From contig DASUWA010000001.1 of assembly GCA_036378675.1 (NCBI GenBank), positions 37,378-101,377 of the forward strand: a DNA stretch of 64,000 nucleotides, read 5' to 3'. The notes beneath the pieces are model-generated. The model made no database searches. It worked only from the letters and a program-made list of their open reading frames with translations, and was not told the DNA's origin. Shown one piece after another: positions 50,732 through 59,902 of this stretch. The stretch's first letter is position 1. Each line of letters begins with the position of its first letter. The stretch is from Acidimicrobiales bacterium (GTDB taxonomy: Bacteria > Actinomycetota > Acidimicrobiia > Acidimicrobiales > Palsa-688). Made by a program: the position numbers and the translations under genes.

Positions 50732-52266
50732 ATTCAGTGAGCGACCAGAGCAGCGCTCCCCCCAATCCGCTCGCCGAAGGTCTGAACAGCTCCCGCACCG
50801 CTCCACCGGGAATTCTGGTCGTGATGGGAGCGTCAGGGGACTTGACCGCCAGGAAGCTGCTCCCAGCCTTGGAGCGTCTGTCGCGCCGGAGGCTTTTGCC
50901 TCAGTCCTTCGCCGTGGTGGGCGTCGCCAGGACTCCCATGGACGACGAGGGCTTCCGGCAGGTGATGACAAAGGCGGTACCAGACGCCGGGCCGGCATGG
51001 TCCGACGTCGTGAAACACAGCCGGTACGTGGCCGGGGACTACGTAGATCAGGCCACGTTCGCGACCCTGAAGTCGACTCTCGCGGACCTCGAAACCGAGA
51101 TTGCGTCATCTGGGAACAGAACGTTCTACCTCGCCACGGTTCCGGCGGTGTTCGAGGAGGTCGCAGACCACCTGGGTCAGTCCGGTCTCAACCAACCCCC
51201 CAACGAGCAGTCGGCGGTGAGGCTGATCATCGAGAAGCCGTTCGGCAGGGACCTCGAAAGCGCCCGTCACCTCGACGCAACATTGCACCGCACCTTCGAC
51301 GAGTCCCAGATCTACCGGATCGACCATTACCTCGGCAAGGAAACCGTCCTGAACGTTCTCGCGCTCCGCTTCGCCAACGCGATCTTCGAGCCACTGTGGA
51401 GCCGCAGCTACATCGACCACGTGCAGATCACCGTCGCCGAATCGCTCGGTGTCGAGAAGCGCGGCGGCTTCTATGAAACCGCGGGGGCCCTCCGGGACAT
51501 CGTCCAGAACCACGTCATGCAGGTCCTCTCACTCACCCTCATGGAACCGCCGGCGAGCCTCGACGCTAACGACGTACGCGACGAGAAGGTCAAGGCTCTC
51601 CGTTCGGTCGTGATCCCGACCCCCGACGATGTCCTTGTGGATGTCGTCAGGGGTCAGTACGACTCGGGTTGGAGCGAGGGAGTTGCGGTCCCGGCATACC
51701 GCCAGGAGCCGGACGTCGACCCGCACAGCCACACTGAGACATACGTCGCGATGAGGCTTCGCGTCGACAACTGGCGGTGGGCGGGCGTCCCGATCTACAT
51801 CCGCACGGGAAAGAGGCTCCCCAAGCGGCTCACCGAGGTCGCCCTCCAATTCCAGCGGGTCCCGCACTTGGCGTTCACGGCCGCCGAAGCCCGTCAGCTC
51901 CAGCCAAATGCGCTCGTCCTCCGCATACAACCCGACGAAGGCGTCGCGCTTCGCTTCGGCGCCAAGGTCCCCGGTCAGTCGTTCCAGGTGCGCGACGTGC
52001 TGATGGACATGTCCTACGGAACTTCCTTCATCGAAGAGGCCCCCGACGCGTACGAGAGGCTCCTCCTCGACGCGATGGTCGGCGATCCGACGCTCTTCAT
52101 CCGCAGCGACGAAGTGGATCAGGCGTGGCAGATCGTCGACCCGATTCTCGAGACGTGGCACGGCGAACGGTCGGTTCCGTTGGCCGGCTACGCCGCGGGA
52201 ACGTGGGGACCCAAAGCGGCCGACCAGCTCATAGAACGGGACGGAAGGCAGTGGCGGACGCCGTAG
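50728..52266 (+). CDS. zwf: Glucose-6-phosphate 1-dehydrogenase
   Basis: The 512-residue enzyme oxidises glucose-6-phosphate with NADP to start the oxidative branch. It has the cofactor loop VVMGASGDLTARKLLPAL, IIEKPFGRDLESAR and the active site RIDHYLGKETVLNVL. It overlaps tal upstream and opcA downstream, so expression of the pathway is coupled. Confidence 0.96.
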   Translation: MNSVSDQSSAPPNPLAEGLNSSRTAPPGILVVMGASGDLTARKLLPALERLSRRRLLPQSFAVVGVARTPMDDEGFRQVMTKAVPDAGPAWSDVVKHSRYVAGDYVDQATFATLKSTLADLETEIASSGNRTFYLATVPAVFEEVADHLGQSGLNQPPNEQSAVRLIIEKPFGRDLESARHLDATLHRTFDESQIYRIDHYLGKETVLNVLALRFANAIFEPLWSRSYIDHVQITVAESLGVEKRGGFYETAGALRDIVQNHVMQVLSLTLMEPPASLDANDVRDEKVKALRSVVIPTPDDVLVDVVRGQYDSGWSEGVAVPAYRQEPDVDPHSHTETYVAMRLRVDNWRWAGVPIYIRTGKRLPKRLTEVALQFQRVPHLAFTAAEARQLQPNALVLRIQPDEGVALRFGAKVPGQSFQVRDVLMDMSYGTSFIEEAPDAYERLLLDAMVGDPTLFIRSDEVDQAWQIVDPILETWHGERSVPLAGYAAGTWGPKAADQLIERDGRQWRTP

Positions 52267-53231
52267 CGGTCGACACCTGGAGCGGACAAGGAGTGCGGCT
52301 TTCCGAGGTCGTCGCAGGCCTCGCCGACCTGAGGCACCAGTCCAAAGACGAGCGGTCCGCACGCACCACCGTGATGACACTCGTCGCAGTCGCGCCAGAC
52401 GACGACCGCGCATACGCGGCGACTCGCGCCCTGCGGTCCCTCGGCGGGAGGCATCCCGCGCGGATCGTCATGCTGCGACCCGATCCGGACCAGGTGGCGA
52501 GCCTCGACGCCCGCGCGGCCCTCTTCACGGTCGAGAACGAGGGCCACGAAACCAACTTCGAGGAGGTCACCCTCACGGTCTGCGGGCAGGCGGCAAAACA
52601 CCTGGATTCGTTGGTCGACGCTTTCACCGTGTCAGACCTGCCCGTTGCCCTCTGGTACGTCGGGTCCGTCCCCGATCCGACCGATCCCCTGCTGAAGGTC
52701 GCCACCGCCCTGCTCGTCGACAGCAGGGACGCCGCCGACACCGGGCGTTTCCGTCCTCTCCTCGAAGTCGCTCGCCGCCGCACGGTCAGCGACCTGTCCT
52801 GGATCCGCTTGCGCCCGTGGCGGGAGCTTCTGTCGGGGCTGTTCGATCCGCCCGAGTGCCGTCGCTGGCTACAAAGTGTCGAGTCGGTCACCGTCACCGG
52901 CAAGGTCGGTCCGCGCAAGATGCTGGGCGGCTGGTTGCTCGCCCAGCTCGGGCTGCAGCCACGTCAGGTCACTCTGCAAGACGCCCGCCACGTCGAGATT
53001 CACGTGACCTGCCGGGAAGGCACAGACGAAGCCACTTTCGAAGTGACGAGAGCCAATTCGGTCAAGGCGATATCCGCCCAAGCGGTGCTTCCCGACGGTC
53101 CGAGACCCCCCGCCGTCCACCCGTTGGCGGACGATCCGCTGGCCGTCTCCCTGTCCGAAGCTCTGACGAATCTGGCGCCTGACGTCATCTGGGAGAGGGC
53201 GCTGGCGACCGCAACTCTTCTCGGCGAGTGA
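52251..53231 (+). CDS. opcA: Glucose-6-phosphate dehydrogenase assembly protein OpcA
   Basis: The 326-residue protein contains ERSARTTVMTLVAVAPDD, LPVALWYVGSVPDPTDPLL and an Ala/Arg-rich core like actinobacterial and cyanobacterial OpcA, which binds and activates Zwf. Its placement right after zwf is standard. GTG 52251 overlaps the zwf end by 16 bp; the frame extends further upstream but lies over zwf. Confidence 0.9.
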   Translation: MADAVAVDTWSGQGVRLSEVVAGLADLRHQSKDERSARTTVMTLVAVAPDDDRAYAATRALRSLGGRHPARIVMLRPDPDQVASLDARAALFTVENEGHETNFEEVTLTVCGQAAKHLDSLVDAFTVSDLPVALWYVGSVPDPTDPLLKVATALLVDSRDAADTGRFRPLLEVARRRTVSDLSWIRLRPWRELLSGLFDPPECRRWLQSVESVTVTGKVGPRKMLGGWLLAQLGLQPRQVTLQDARHVEIHVTCREGTDEATFEVTRANSVKAISAQAVLPDGPRPPAVHPLADDPLAVSLSEALTNLAPDVIWERALATATLLGE

Positions 53232-53242
53232 CCGACCCCCAC

Positions 53243-53248
53243 TAACGT
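53243..53248 (+). promoter_or_regulatory. Candidate -10 hexamer before pgl
   Basis: TAACGT ends 8 nt before GTG 53257; a run of C separates them and there is no ribosome binding site. Confidence 0.4.
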
Positions 53249-53256
53249 TCCCCCCC

Positions 53257-53922
53257 GTGAACGGTGAGCTTCGAGTCGTCGACGACCTTCCGGGCGAGTT
53301 CGCGTCGCTGGTGATCGCCGCGTACGAGAACCGGCCGGACGAACTGTTCTCGCTCGCGCTCACCTCGGGCAGCACGGCACGCCCCTGCTACGAGAGGCTC
53401 GCCGCCGAGAGTGGTGACGCCATCGACTGGCTGTCCGTCAACATCTACTGGGGCGACGAGCGCTGCGTCCCCCCGGATGACCCGGCATCGAACCAGCTTC
53501 TCGGGCGGCAGGCCCTGCTGGAGAAGGTCGGAGCTGCGAACGCGGTATATCCGATGAACTGCGACGAGGGCCCCGATGCTTACCAGCTCCGCCTGGGCGA
53601 GGTCGGCAAGCTCGATGTGATCCATCTCGGCATGGGCCCGGACGGGCACACCGCCTCGCTTTTTCCGAACTCTCCTGCACTCGACGCCGACCCGGGCCAG
53701 CTGGTGGCGCTGAACGAGGATCCTTCGGGGCGGAACCCGTACAAGCGGATGACATTGACATTTTCCGGGATCGCCCGTTCGCAGCTGGTGATCTTCACCG
53801 TCGCCGGCGAGTCCAAGCGCGCCGCGCTCAAAGCCGTAGTGGACGGGGCAGACCTCCCCGCGGGCCGGGTCACCTCCGACCGGGTGATCTGGCTAGCGGA
53901 CCGCGACGCAGCGCCGCAGTGA
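53257..53922 (+). CDS. pgl: 6-phosphogluconolactonase
   Basis: The 221-residue hydrolase opens the lactone made by Zwf to 6-phosphogluconate. It has the sugar-isomerase-like fold with LALTSGSTARPCYERLA, YWGDERCVPPDDPASN and the conserved MGPDGHTASLFPN. Somewhat shorter than enzymes of about 240 residues. It follows opcA by 25 bp, and its stop overlaps the next GTG (GTGA). Confidence 0.93.
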   Translation: MNGELRVVDDLPGEFASLVIAAYENRPDELFSLALTSGSTARPCYERLAAESGDAIDWLSVNIYWGDERCVPPDDPASNQLLGRQALLEKVGAANAVYPMNCDEGPDAYQLRLGEVGKLDVIHLGMGPDGHTASLFPNSPALDADPGQLVALNEDPSGRNPYKRMTLTFSGIARSQLVIFTVAGESKRAALKAVVDGADLPAGRVTSDRVIWLADRDAAPQ

Positions 53923-54965
53923 GTGAGGTTCTGAACGACCAGCTGGCCGCCTTGTTGGACACCATCGGTGTCGCAGCAAACCGCGACCAGCTGATGGAGA
54001 TCCTGGAAACCGTGGTGAACCTGGCGACTGATCACACCGACCGCCTCGACCTCAAGATCACCAACGCGGCGCTGAAGGAGATGCGTGAGGGGTTCGAGGT
54101 GTTCGCGCCCTACCGTCATCTGCCCAAGATCACCATGTTCGGCTCGGCGAGGACTCTCCCGACCGACCCGTTGTACGCCCAGGCAAGGGACCTCGCCCGG
54201 CTTCTCGCAGTGCACGGATGGTCCACCGTCACCGGAGCGGGTCCCGGGATCATGGCTGCAGGCCTCGAGGGTGCCGGCCCCGACCACGCGTTCGGAATCA
54301 ACATCCGCCTTCCCTTCGAGCAGGGAGCCAACCAGTTCATCGCAGACAACCCGCGGCTTGTGTCCATGAAGTACTTCTTCACCCGCAAGCTGCTCCTCAT
54401 CAAGGAATCGTTCGCCTACGCAGTGCTGCCGGGGGGATTCGGAACTCTCGACGAGGCGTTCGAGCTGCTCACCCTTATCCAGACCGGCAAGGCGGAACCG
54501 GGACCTGTGGTACTTCTCGAGGTTCCGGGCGGCAGCTACTGGCGGGGATGGGACCGCTTCGTTCACGAGGAGGTCGCATCGCGGAACCTCATAGCGCCAG
54601 TCGATACTTGTCTTTACAAGATCGTGGAAAAAGTTGAAGAGGCCGCCGCGGAGATCCTCGGCTTCTACAGGAACTATCACTCGATTCGCTGGGTCGGAGA
54701 GACGCTCGTGCTCCGGCTCATCAACAAGCCAACGGTCGAGGAGGTGGAGAGCCTGTCAGAAAGCTTCTCCGACATCGTCGAATCTCCCATTCGGATCCTC
54801 GACCGACCCCTCCCTGTCGAACGCCGTAACGAGGACTTCCCCGACCTGCCCCGGATTGCACTCCGCTTCGACCGGATCTCTTACGCAAGATTGCGGCAGT
54901 TGATCGACGAGTTGAACCGCCTTCCCAGCGCGCCACCAGCCCCGGTGGTGAGCTCTCCGCGTTGA
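53919..54965 (+). CDS. LOG-family (lysine decarboxylase-like) nucleotide phosphoribohydrolase
   Basis: The 348-residue protein has a Rossmann core with ITMFGSARTLPTDPLYAQAR, TGAGPGIMAAGLEGAG, KYFFTRKLLLIKESFA and the LOG motif PGGFGTLDE. LOG proteins split cytokinin- or nucleotide-5'-monophosphates at the glycosidic bond. This longer form has extra N- and C-terminal parts (about 65 and 90 residues), and its substrate is not known. It is coupled to pgl, so a link to ribose-phosphate turnover is an attractive inference. Confidence 0.85.
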   Translation: MSEVLNDQLAALLDTIGVAANRDQLMEILETVVNLATDHTDRLDLKITNAALKEMREGFEVFAPYRHLPKITMFGSARTLPTDPLYAQARDLARLLAVHGWSTVTGAGPGIMAAGLEGAGPDHAFGINIRLPFEQGANQFIADNPRLVSMKYFFTRKLLLIKESFAYAVLPGGFGTLDEAFELLTLIQTGKAEPGPVVLLEVPGGSYWRGWDRFVHEEVASRNLIAPVDTCLYKIVEKVEEAAAEILGFYRNYHSIRWVGETLVLRLINKPTVEEVESLSESFSDIVESPIRILDRPLPVERRNEDFPDLPRIALRFDRISYARLRQLIDELNRLPSAPPAPVVSSPR

Positions 54966-54972
54966 GCAGGCC

Positions 54973-56919
54973 ATGAGCGTCCTCGCCGAGCCGGTCCAGA
55001 TTGGCAGGTTCATAGCGCCATCTCGGCTGGTATTCGGCCCTCACGAGACCAACCTCGGGTATGGGCGGGCGATGAGCGAACGTCACCTGGCCTACTACGT
55101 CGAGCGGTCCGTCGGCGGGGCCGGGGTGATCATCACGGAGACCGCGTCGGTAACCGACAACGACTGGCCCTACGAGCGCGCCCCCCTCGCCCGGCTCTGT
55201 ATCCCGTTGTGGTCGCAGCTCGTCGAGGCCTGCAGGACGCAGGGAACTGTTCTGCTCGCCGGACTGGGCCACGCCGGCGGACAGGGCTCGAGCGCGTACT
55301 CGCAAGAGGTCATGTGGGCCCCGTCGCGTGTTGCGGACGTCGTGACGCGAGAACCTCCGGCCGAGCTGGACCAGACGGGAATCGACACGATCATCCGCTC
55401 CTTCGCGACTGCAGCTTCCGGAGCAGTCGGCGCCGGGCTCCACGGCGTCGAGATCGACTCGGGGGCGTGGTCGCTGCTCAGGCAGTTCCAGTCGGGCCTG
55501 ACCAACCAACGCAAGGACGTGTACGGCGACGACAAGCTCCTGTTCACCCGGCAGGTACTCGATGCGGTCAGGATCGCGATCGGATCGGGGCACATCCTGG
55601 CCATTCGATTGTCGTGCGACGAGCTGGCACCGTGGGCCGGAATCACGCCAGAACACGCCGCGGCAGCGGTGAAGCAGCTCGCCCCGCTCGTCGATCTCCT
55701 CACGGTCGTGCGCGCAGGTCCGTACTCGACGGATGCCTACCGGCCCGACCTGCACACCGAGCCGGCGCCCAACATCGCCCTGTGCGCATCTATGCGGGAG
55801 GCCGCCGGGAGTCAAGCACCCGTGGTTCTTCAAGGGAGCGTCGTCGATCCCGCGACCGCCGAGTCGGCGATCACCGACGGGACAGCGGATCTGGCGGAGA
55901 TGACCCGGGCGCAAATCGCCGACGCGCGGTTGGTCGCCCTCGTGCGCGCCGGTATTGCGGAGCAGGCTCGGCCGTGCCTGCTGTGCAACCAGATGTGCCG
56001 TGTCCGCGACAACCGCAACCCGATCGTCACCTGCGTCGGCGAGCCTCGTTCAGGGCACGAGACCCAGGATGTGGTTCTTCCGACCGACGTTTCTCCGGGT
56101 GGGCCGGTGCTGGTCGTCGGCGGCGGTCCAGCAGGGATGGAATGCGCGCGGGTGCTGGCCGGCGCCGGGCGGCGGGTGCGCATAGCGGAGCGAAGCGATC
56201 GGCTGGGTGGCGCGCTTCTCCTGGCAGCCGTCGGCACAGGACGGGACCGAATGAAGCTGATCACCGACTGGCTCGCAGCGGAATGCGCCCGCCTCGGCGT
56301 TGAGATCTCTCTGAGCGAGGAGGTTTCTGCCGAGTCGCTTCAAACTGTGCGTGCGAACGGTTGGGAGGTCGTGCTTGCGACGGGCTCGCGCCTTTTTCCG
56401 GGGAGATATTCAGACGCCGCCGACCCTGCTGTGATCGACTCATTGGCCGTCGTTCAGTCCGATCCTGCGACGCTCGCAAACGGGCCGGTCGTCGTCGACG
56501 ATCCGATCGGCGACTGGGTCGGCGTCGGAATCGCAGAATGGCTGTCCGCGGCGGGCAAGGCGGTCACCATCGTCTCGCCCGACCCGGTCGCAGGGACGTT
56601 GCTGGCTCGCACCGGCGACCTTTCTGCCACGAACGTGCGGTTGCAACGCGCCGGAGTCCGGCGTCAGTTGCGAAGCCGCGTCCGTTCCGTGGGCGCCGGC
56701 GAGGTTTGGGTCGAAGATGTGTGGACGGGCGAGAAGACCGCGCTGCCCGCCGCTCTGATCGTCGACTGCGGGCATCGGCTGCCCGAGGACTCGCTGTACC
56801 GCACCCTCGGCGATCGCCGGATCTTGCGAGCCGGGGACTGTGTAGCGCCCCGGACGGTTCACGAGGCCGTCCTCGAAGGCCGCCGAGCCGCGCTCTCGAT
56901 CCTGGGTGTGGGCTTGTGA
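54973..56919 (+). CDS. OYE/FadH-family NADH:flavin oxidoreductase 1 (mycofactocin-associated type)
   Basis: The 648-residue enzyme has an N-terminal FMN TIM barrel and a 4Fe-4S site (CLLCNQMCRVRDNRNPIVTC; Cx2Cx3Cx11C, about 335-355). A C-terminal FAD/NAD(P) domain carries VLVVGGGPAGMECARVLAGA. This layout is that of 2,4-dienoyl-CoA reductase and of the OYE pair often found in mycofactocin gene neighbourhoods. At the usual HxxH substrate site (HGAHGYL in relatives) it reads IDSGAWSLL, so both His are missing. The stop overlaps the next GTG. Confidence 0.8.
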   Translation: MSVLAEPVQIGRFIAPSRLVFGPHETNLGYGRAMSERHLAYYVERSVGGAGVIITETASVTDNDWPYERAPLARLCIPLWSQLVEACRTQGTVLLAGLGHAGGQGSSAYSQEVMWAPSRVADVVTREPPAELDQTGIDTIIRSFATAASGAVGAGLHGVEIDSGAWSLLRQFQSGLTNQRKDVYGDDKLLFTRQVLDAVRIAIGSGHILAIRLSCDELAPWAGITPEHAAAAVKQLAPLVDLLTVVRAGPYSTDAYRPDLHTEPAPNIALCASMREAAGSQAPVVLQGSVVDPATAESAITDGTADLAEMTRAQIADARLVALVRAGIAEQARPCLLCNQMCRVRDNRNPIVTCVGEPRSGHETQDVVLPTDVSPGGPVLVVGGGPAGMECARVLAGAGRRVRIAERSDRLGGALLLAAVGTGRDRMKLITDWLAAECARLGVEISLSEEVSAESLQTVRANGWEVVLATGSRLFPGRYSDAADPAVIDSLAVVQSDPATLANGPVVVDDPIGDWVGVGIAEWLSAAGKAVTIVSPDPVAGTLLARTGDLSATNVRLQRAGVRRQLRSRVRSVGAGEVWVEDVWTGEKTALPAALIVDCGHRLPEDSLYRTLGDRRILRAGDCVAPRTVHEAVLEGRRAALSILGVGL

Positions 56920-58877
56920 GCGCGACCGGCCAGTACCGGTACCTTTTTACTCCGCTGCGGATCGGCCCGGTCACGGTGCGGAACCGGATCGTGTTCTCCG
57001 CACACTTGACCAACTACGCAACCCAAGGCGGCTTGCCAAGCGAGCAGCACGTCGCGTACTACGCGGCGCGCGCCGCGGGTGGCGCGGGGCTGATCATCAC
57101 CGAAGAGCACTCGACCCATCCGACGGATTGGCCATACGAAAAGCTGATTCATGGTTTTCACCCGGAGGTCATCCCGGGCTACCGGCGCATCACCGACGCA
57201 GTGCACGAGCACGACGTTCCGATATTCGCCCAGATCAACCACAACGGCGGGCAGGCGTCGAGCATGTACACGCGGTTGCCGGTGTGGGCTCCGAGCCCGG
57301 TGCCCGACCCGCTGTTCCGCGAGGTTCCCAAGGAGGTGGAGCTCCACGAAATCGCTGAGATCGTTGCCGGCTACGCGCTGGTCGCGGAGCATTGCGCGCG
57401 CGGCGGGTTCGACGGAATCGAGTTGCAGTGCTCGCACTCTTCGATCGTGCGAGGTTTCCTCTCCCCCGTAACCAACGTGCGCACCGATTCTTACGGAGGA
57501 TCTCTGGAGAACCGGGCGAGGTTGCTTGTCGAGATCGTCGATGCGGTACGCGAGGCGATCGGACCGGAACTGGCCCTAGGCGTGCGGTTGTGCGGCGACG
57601 AGCTGATCGAGGGAGGCACGACCATCGATGACGCAGTGGCCGTCGCGCGAATGGTGGAGGCGTCGCAGAGGGTCGACTACATCAACACCTCGATAGGTGT
57701 TGCTACCGCGACGCTTTTCATGATCGAAGCGAGCATGCAGATCCCGCCGGGTTACTCGATGTTCATTCCGACGGCGATCCGTGAGGCGGTGAGCCTGCCG
57801 GTGGTGGGGGTAGGTCGTTTCAAGGATCCGCTGCAGGCCGATCGGGCGTTGGCCGCCGGCCAGTGTGATCTTGTCGGGGTAGTCCGGGGTCAGATCGCCG
57901 ACGCCGACTTCGGCGCCAAGGCCCGAGCCGGACTCGCGACCGAGATCCGCTCGTGCCTTTCGTGCAATCAGGAGTGCGTTGGGCGCATGGGCCTCAACCG
58001 TTGGCTCGGTTGCATCGAGAACCCGCGCACCGGAAGGGAATCCGCGGCCGTCGCGGCGCCGGGACAGTCGCGACGTGTCGTCGTCGTCGGCGGCGGCCCG
58101 GCCGGTATGCAGGCGGCCGTTACGGCAGCCGAGCGCGGTCACCGGGTCGTCCTCCTCGAGCGGCAGGCGCGCCTCGGAGGCCAGATCCCGGCGGTGGCGA
58201 GCGTCCCCAGCCGCGCAGAGATGCTCGACATCACCCGGAACCTGTCGGCTAGTGTCGCCCGTCTCGGCATCGACGTACGTCTCGAATGCGTAGGCAGTGC
58301 CGAGATGGTCAGGTCGTTGCGTCCTGAAACCGCCGTCGTCGCCACGGGGGCCGCTCCGGCTCGGCCGTGGTGGGCCGGCGATAGCGACCGGGTGGTGGAC
58401 GTCCGTGACGTTCTCGAAGGCCGGGTCTCGCCTGCCGGTAGGGTCGTCGTGGTCGACGAGCTCGGCTTCCATCAGGCGACGTCTGTCGGCGAGTTGCTCG
58501 CCGATCGTGGATGTGAGATCGAGATCGTCACCAACGGAATGGTCGTCGGCCAGGACCTCGGCATCACATTGGACCTGGAAACGTGGAACGTGCGCGCGCA
58601 CGCCAAAGGAATCCGGCAGGCGACCGACTTGGTCCCCATGGCAGTGGTGGCGTCCGAGGATGGAGTCGTCCTCACGTTGCAGCACCACCCGACGGGCATG
58701 AACCGGGACATTGAGTGCGAGTGGGTGGTGTGTTGTGTGCACCAGCAGCCCGAGGACGCTCTGTGGCGCGAGCTGAGCGGGTCGTCGTTCGAGGTCTTCC
58801 GAATCGGTGACTGCCTCGCGCCGAGGCGAGCTCACGCGGCTGTCGTAGAGGGTCATCGGGTGGCGTTGTCGCTGTGA
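56916..58877 (+). CDS. OYE/FadH-family NADH:flavin oxidoreductase 2 (mycofactocin-associated type)
   Basis: The 653-residue paralogue of the preceding gene has the same domain order: FMN barrel with QINHNGGQASSMYT and SPVTNVRTDSYGGSLENRAR, a 4Fe-4S site in CLSCNQECVGRMGLNRWLGC, then VVVVGGGPAGMQAAVTAAER. At the substrate site it reads LQCSHSSIV, keeping one of the two usual His. GTG 56916 overlaps the upstream stop; longer frames lie inside OYE 1. The two oxidoreductases are probably co-translated and may form a pair. Confidence 0.8.
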   Translation: MSATGQYRYLFTPLRIGPVTVRNRIVFSAHLTNYATQGGLPSEQHVAYYAARAAGGAGLIITEEHSTHPTDWPYEKLIHGFHPEVIPGYRRITDAVHEHDVPIFAQINHNGGQASSMYTRLPVWAPSPVPDPLFREVPKEVELHEIAEIVAGYALVAEHCARGGFDGIELQCSHSSIVRGFLSPVTNVRTDSYGGSLENRARLLVEIVDAVREAIGPELALGVRLCGDELIEGGTTIDDAVAVARMVEASQRVDYINTSIGVATATLFMIEASMQIPPGYSMFIPTAIREAVSLPVVGVGRFKDPLQADRALAAGQCDLVGVVRGQIADADFGAKARAGLATEIRSCLSCNQECVGRMGLNRWLGCIENPRTGRESAAVAAPGQSRRVVVVGGGPAGMQAAVTAAERGHRVVLLERQARLGGQIPAVASVPSRAEMLDITRNLSASVARLGIDVRLECVGSAEMVRSLRPETAVVATGAAPARPWWAGDSDRVVDVRDVLEGRVSPAGRVVVVDELGFHQATSVGELLADRGCEIEIVTNGMVVGQDLGITLDLETWNVRAHAKGIRQATDLVPMAVVASEDGVVLTLQHHPTGMNRDIECEWVVCCVHQQPEDALWRELSGSSFEVFRIGDCLAPRRAHAAVVEGHRVALSL

Positions 58878-59902
58878 GCTCAGAGGACTTCGACGGCGAT
58901 GAGATCGCACTAGTCGTGTGCCGTGACGGCCGCCTGCCGGCGGGCGCCGGCGAGGCGGCGGCCGAGGCCGGAGGTCGTGTCATCGTCGTTGGAACCGGCA
59001 CCCAGTCGGTGGTAGGCGCCCTAGGCGGTTCGCGGATATGGCTGGCCGAGGCAGCGGTGGACCTGCCCAGCATCACGCGGGCACTCGCCCCGCTGCTCAA
59101 CGGAGTTCGGGTCGTGGTAATGCCCGGGTCGCCCGACGGACGTGACCTTGCCCCGCGGTTGGCCGCCGAGATGGGCAGACCATTGCTCGCCGGAGCGGTC
59201 AGCGTCAAAGTGTTGGCGGATTCGACAGTTCACTCGGAGCTTCTCCGCGTCGATGGGCGCGTCGTGGTTCCGGTGGTCAGCGAGGATTGCGTTGTGGCGA
59301 CACTGATGCCCGGGGCCCGCTCCCCCATTGCAACGCATGCCGATCAGTCGGTGTCCACCCTGTCGGTGTCCACCCTGTCGGTGTCTATCCCAGAGGCGGA
59401 CCGAATATCCGATGTTGCGTCGGAGCTCGTCGAGCCGGATCCGGCGACGATGGATCTGGCGGATGCCAAGCGGGTTCTCGGCGGCGGAGCCGGGCTGGTG
59501 CCGGCGGGTATCTCCGACGAGGAGGCTCGATCGGTGTACGAGCTACTGGTCGCTGTCGCCGGTTGCCTCGGGGCTTCGGCCGGCGCGACGCGCGTCGTCA
59601 CCGACGCTGGATGGATGCCATACGACCGGCAGATCGGAACGACAGGCGTCACCGTCGACCCTGACATCTATGTGGCATTCGGAATCTCGGGAGCTAGCCA
59701 GCACGTCGGCGGCCTCGGCGCACCCCGGCACATCGCGAGCATCAACCTCGACCCGTCGTGCCCGATGACGGCGATGGCCAACCTGGGCTTGGTGTCGAAC
59801 GCACCGGGAGTCCTGCTCGAGCTTGCCCGGCTTCTCGGTGTCGCAATCCCGCCGGAAATCGAATCTCGACTGACGAACTCCAAGGAACCGCACCTTGCCT
59901 GA
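58874..59902 (+). CDS. Electron transfer flavoprotein alpha subunit (EtfA-like)
   Basis: The 342-residue FAD-binding subunit has the C-terminal flavin domain GWMPYDRQIGTTGVTVDPDI, then FGISGASQHVGGLG and INLDPSCPMTAMANLGLV, which bind FAD. The N-terminal part pairs with EtfB. A VSTLS pentapeptide repeat lies in the linker, from a 15-bp DNA repeat. It is coupled to OYE 2 and FixC-like by short overlaps, which suggests that the oxidoreductases feed this flavoprotein. Confidence 0.85.
   Translation: MSSEDFDGDEIALVVCRDGRLPAGAGEAAAEAGGRVIVVGTGTQSVVGALGGSRIWLAEAAVDLPSITRALAPLLNGVRVVVMPGSPDGRDLAPRLAAEMGRPLLAGAVSVKVLADSTVHSELLRVDGRVVVPVVSEDCVVATLMPGARSPIATHADQSVSTLSVSTLSVSIPEADRISDVASELVEPDPATMDLADAKRVLGGGAGLVPAGISDEEARSVYELLVAVAGCLGASAGATRVVTDAGWMPYDRQIGTTGVTVDPDIYVAFGISGASQHVGGLGAPRHIASINLDPSCPMTAMANLGLVSNAPGVLLELARLLGVAIPPEIESRLTNSKEPHLA
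59351..59390 (+). repeat. 15-bp direct repeat inside the EtfA gene
   Basis: GTGTCCACCCTGTCG occurs twice in tandem, followed by a partial third copy. It encodes VSTLS units in the linker before the FAD domain, so copy number changes would stay in frame. Confidence 0.8.

Noticed and set aside
56361..56915. In-frame upstream extension of OYE 2
   Set aside because: The extension is Arg-rich shadow of OYE 1; the FMN barrel starts right after GTG 56916.
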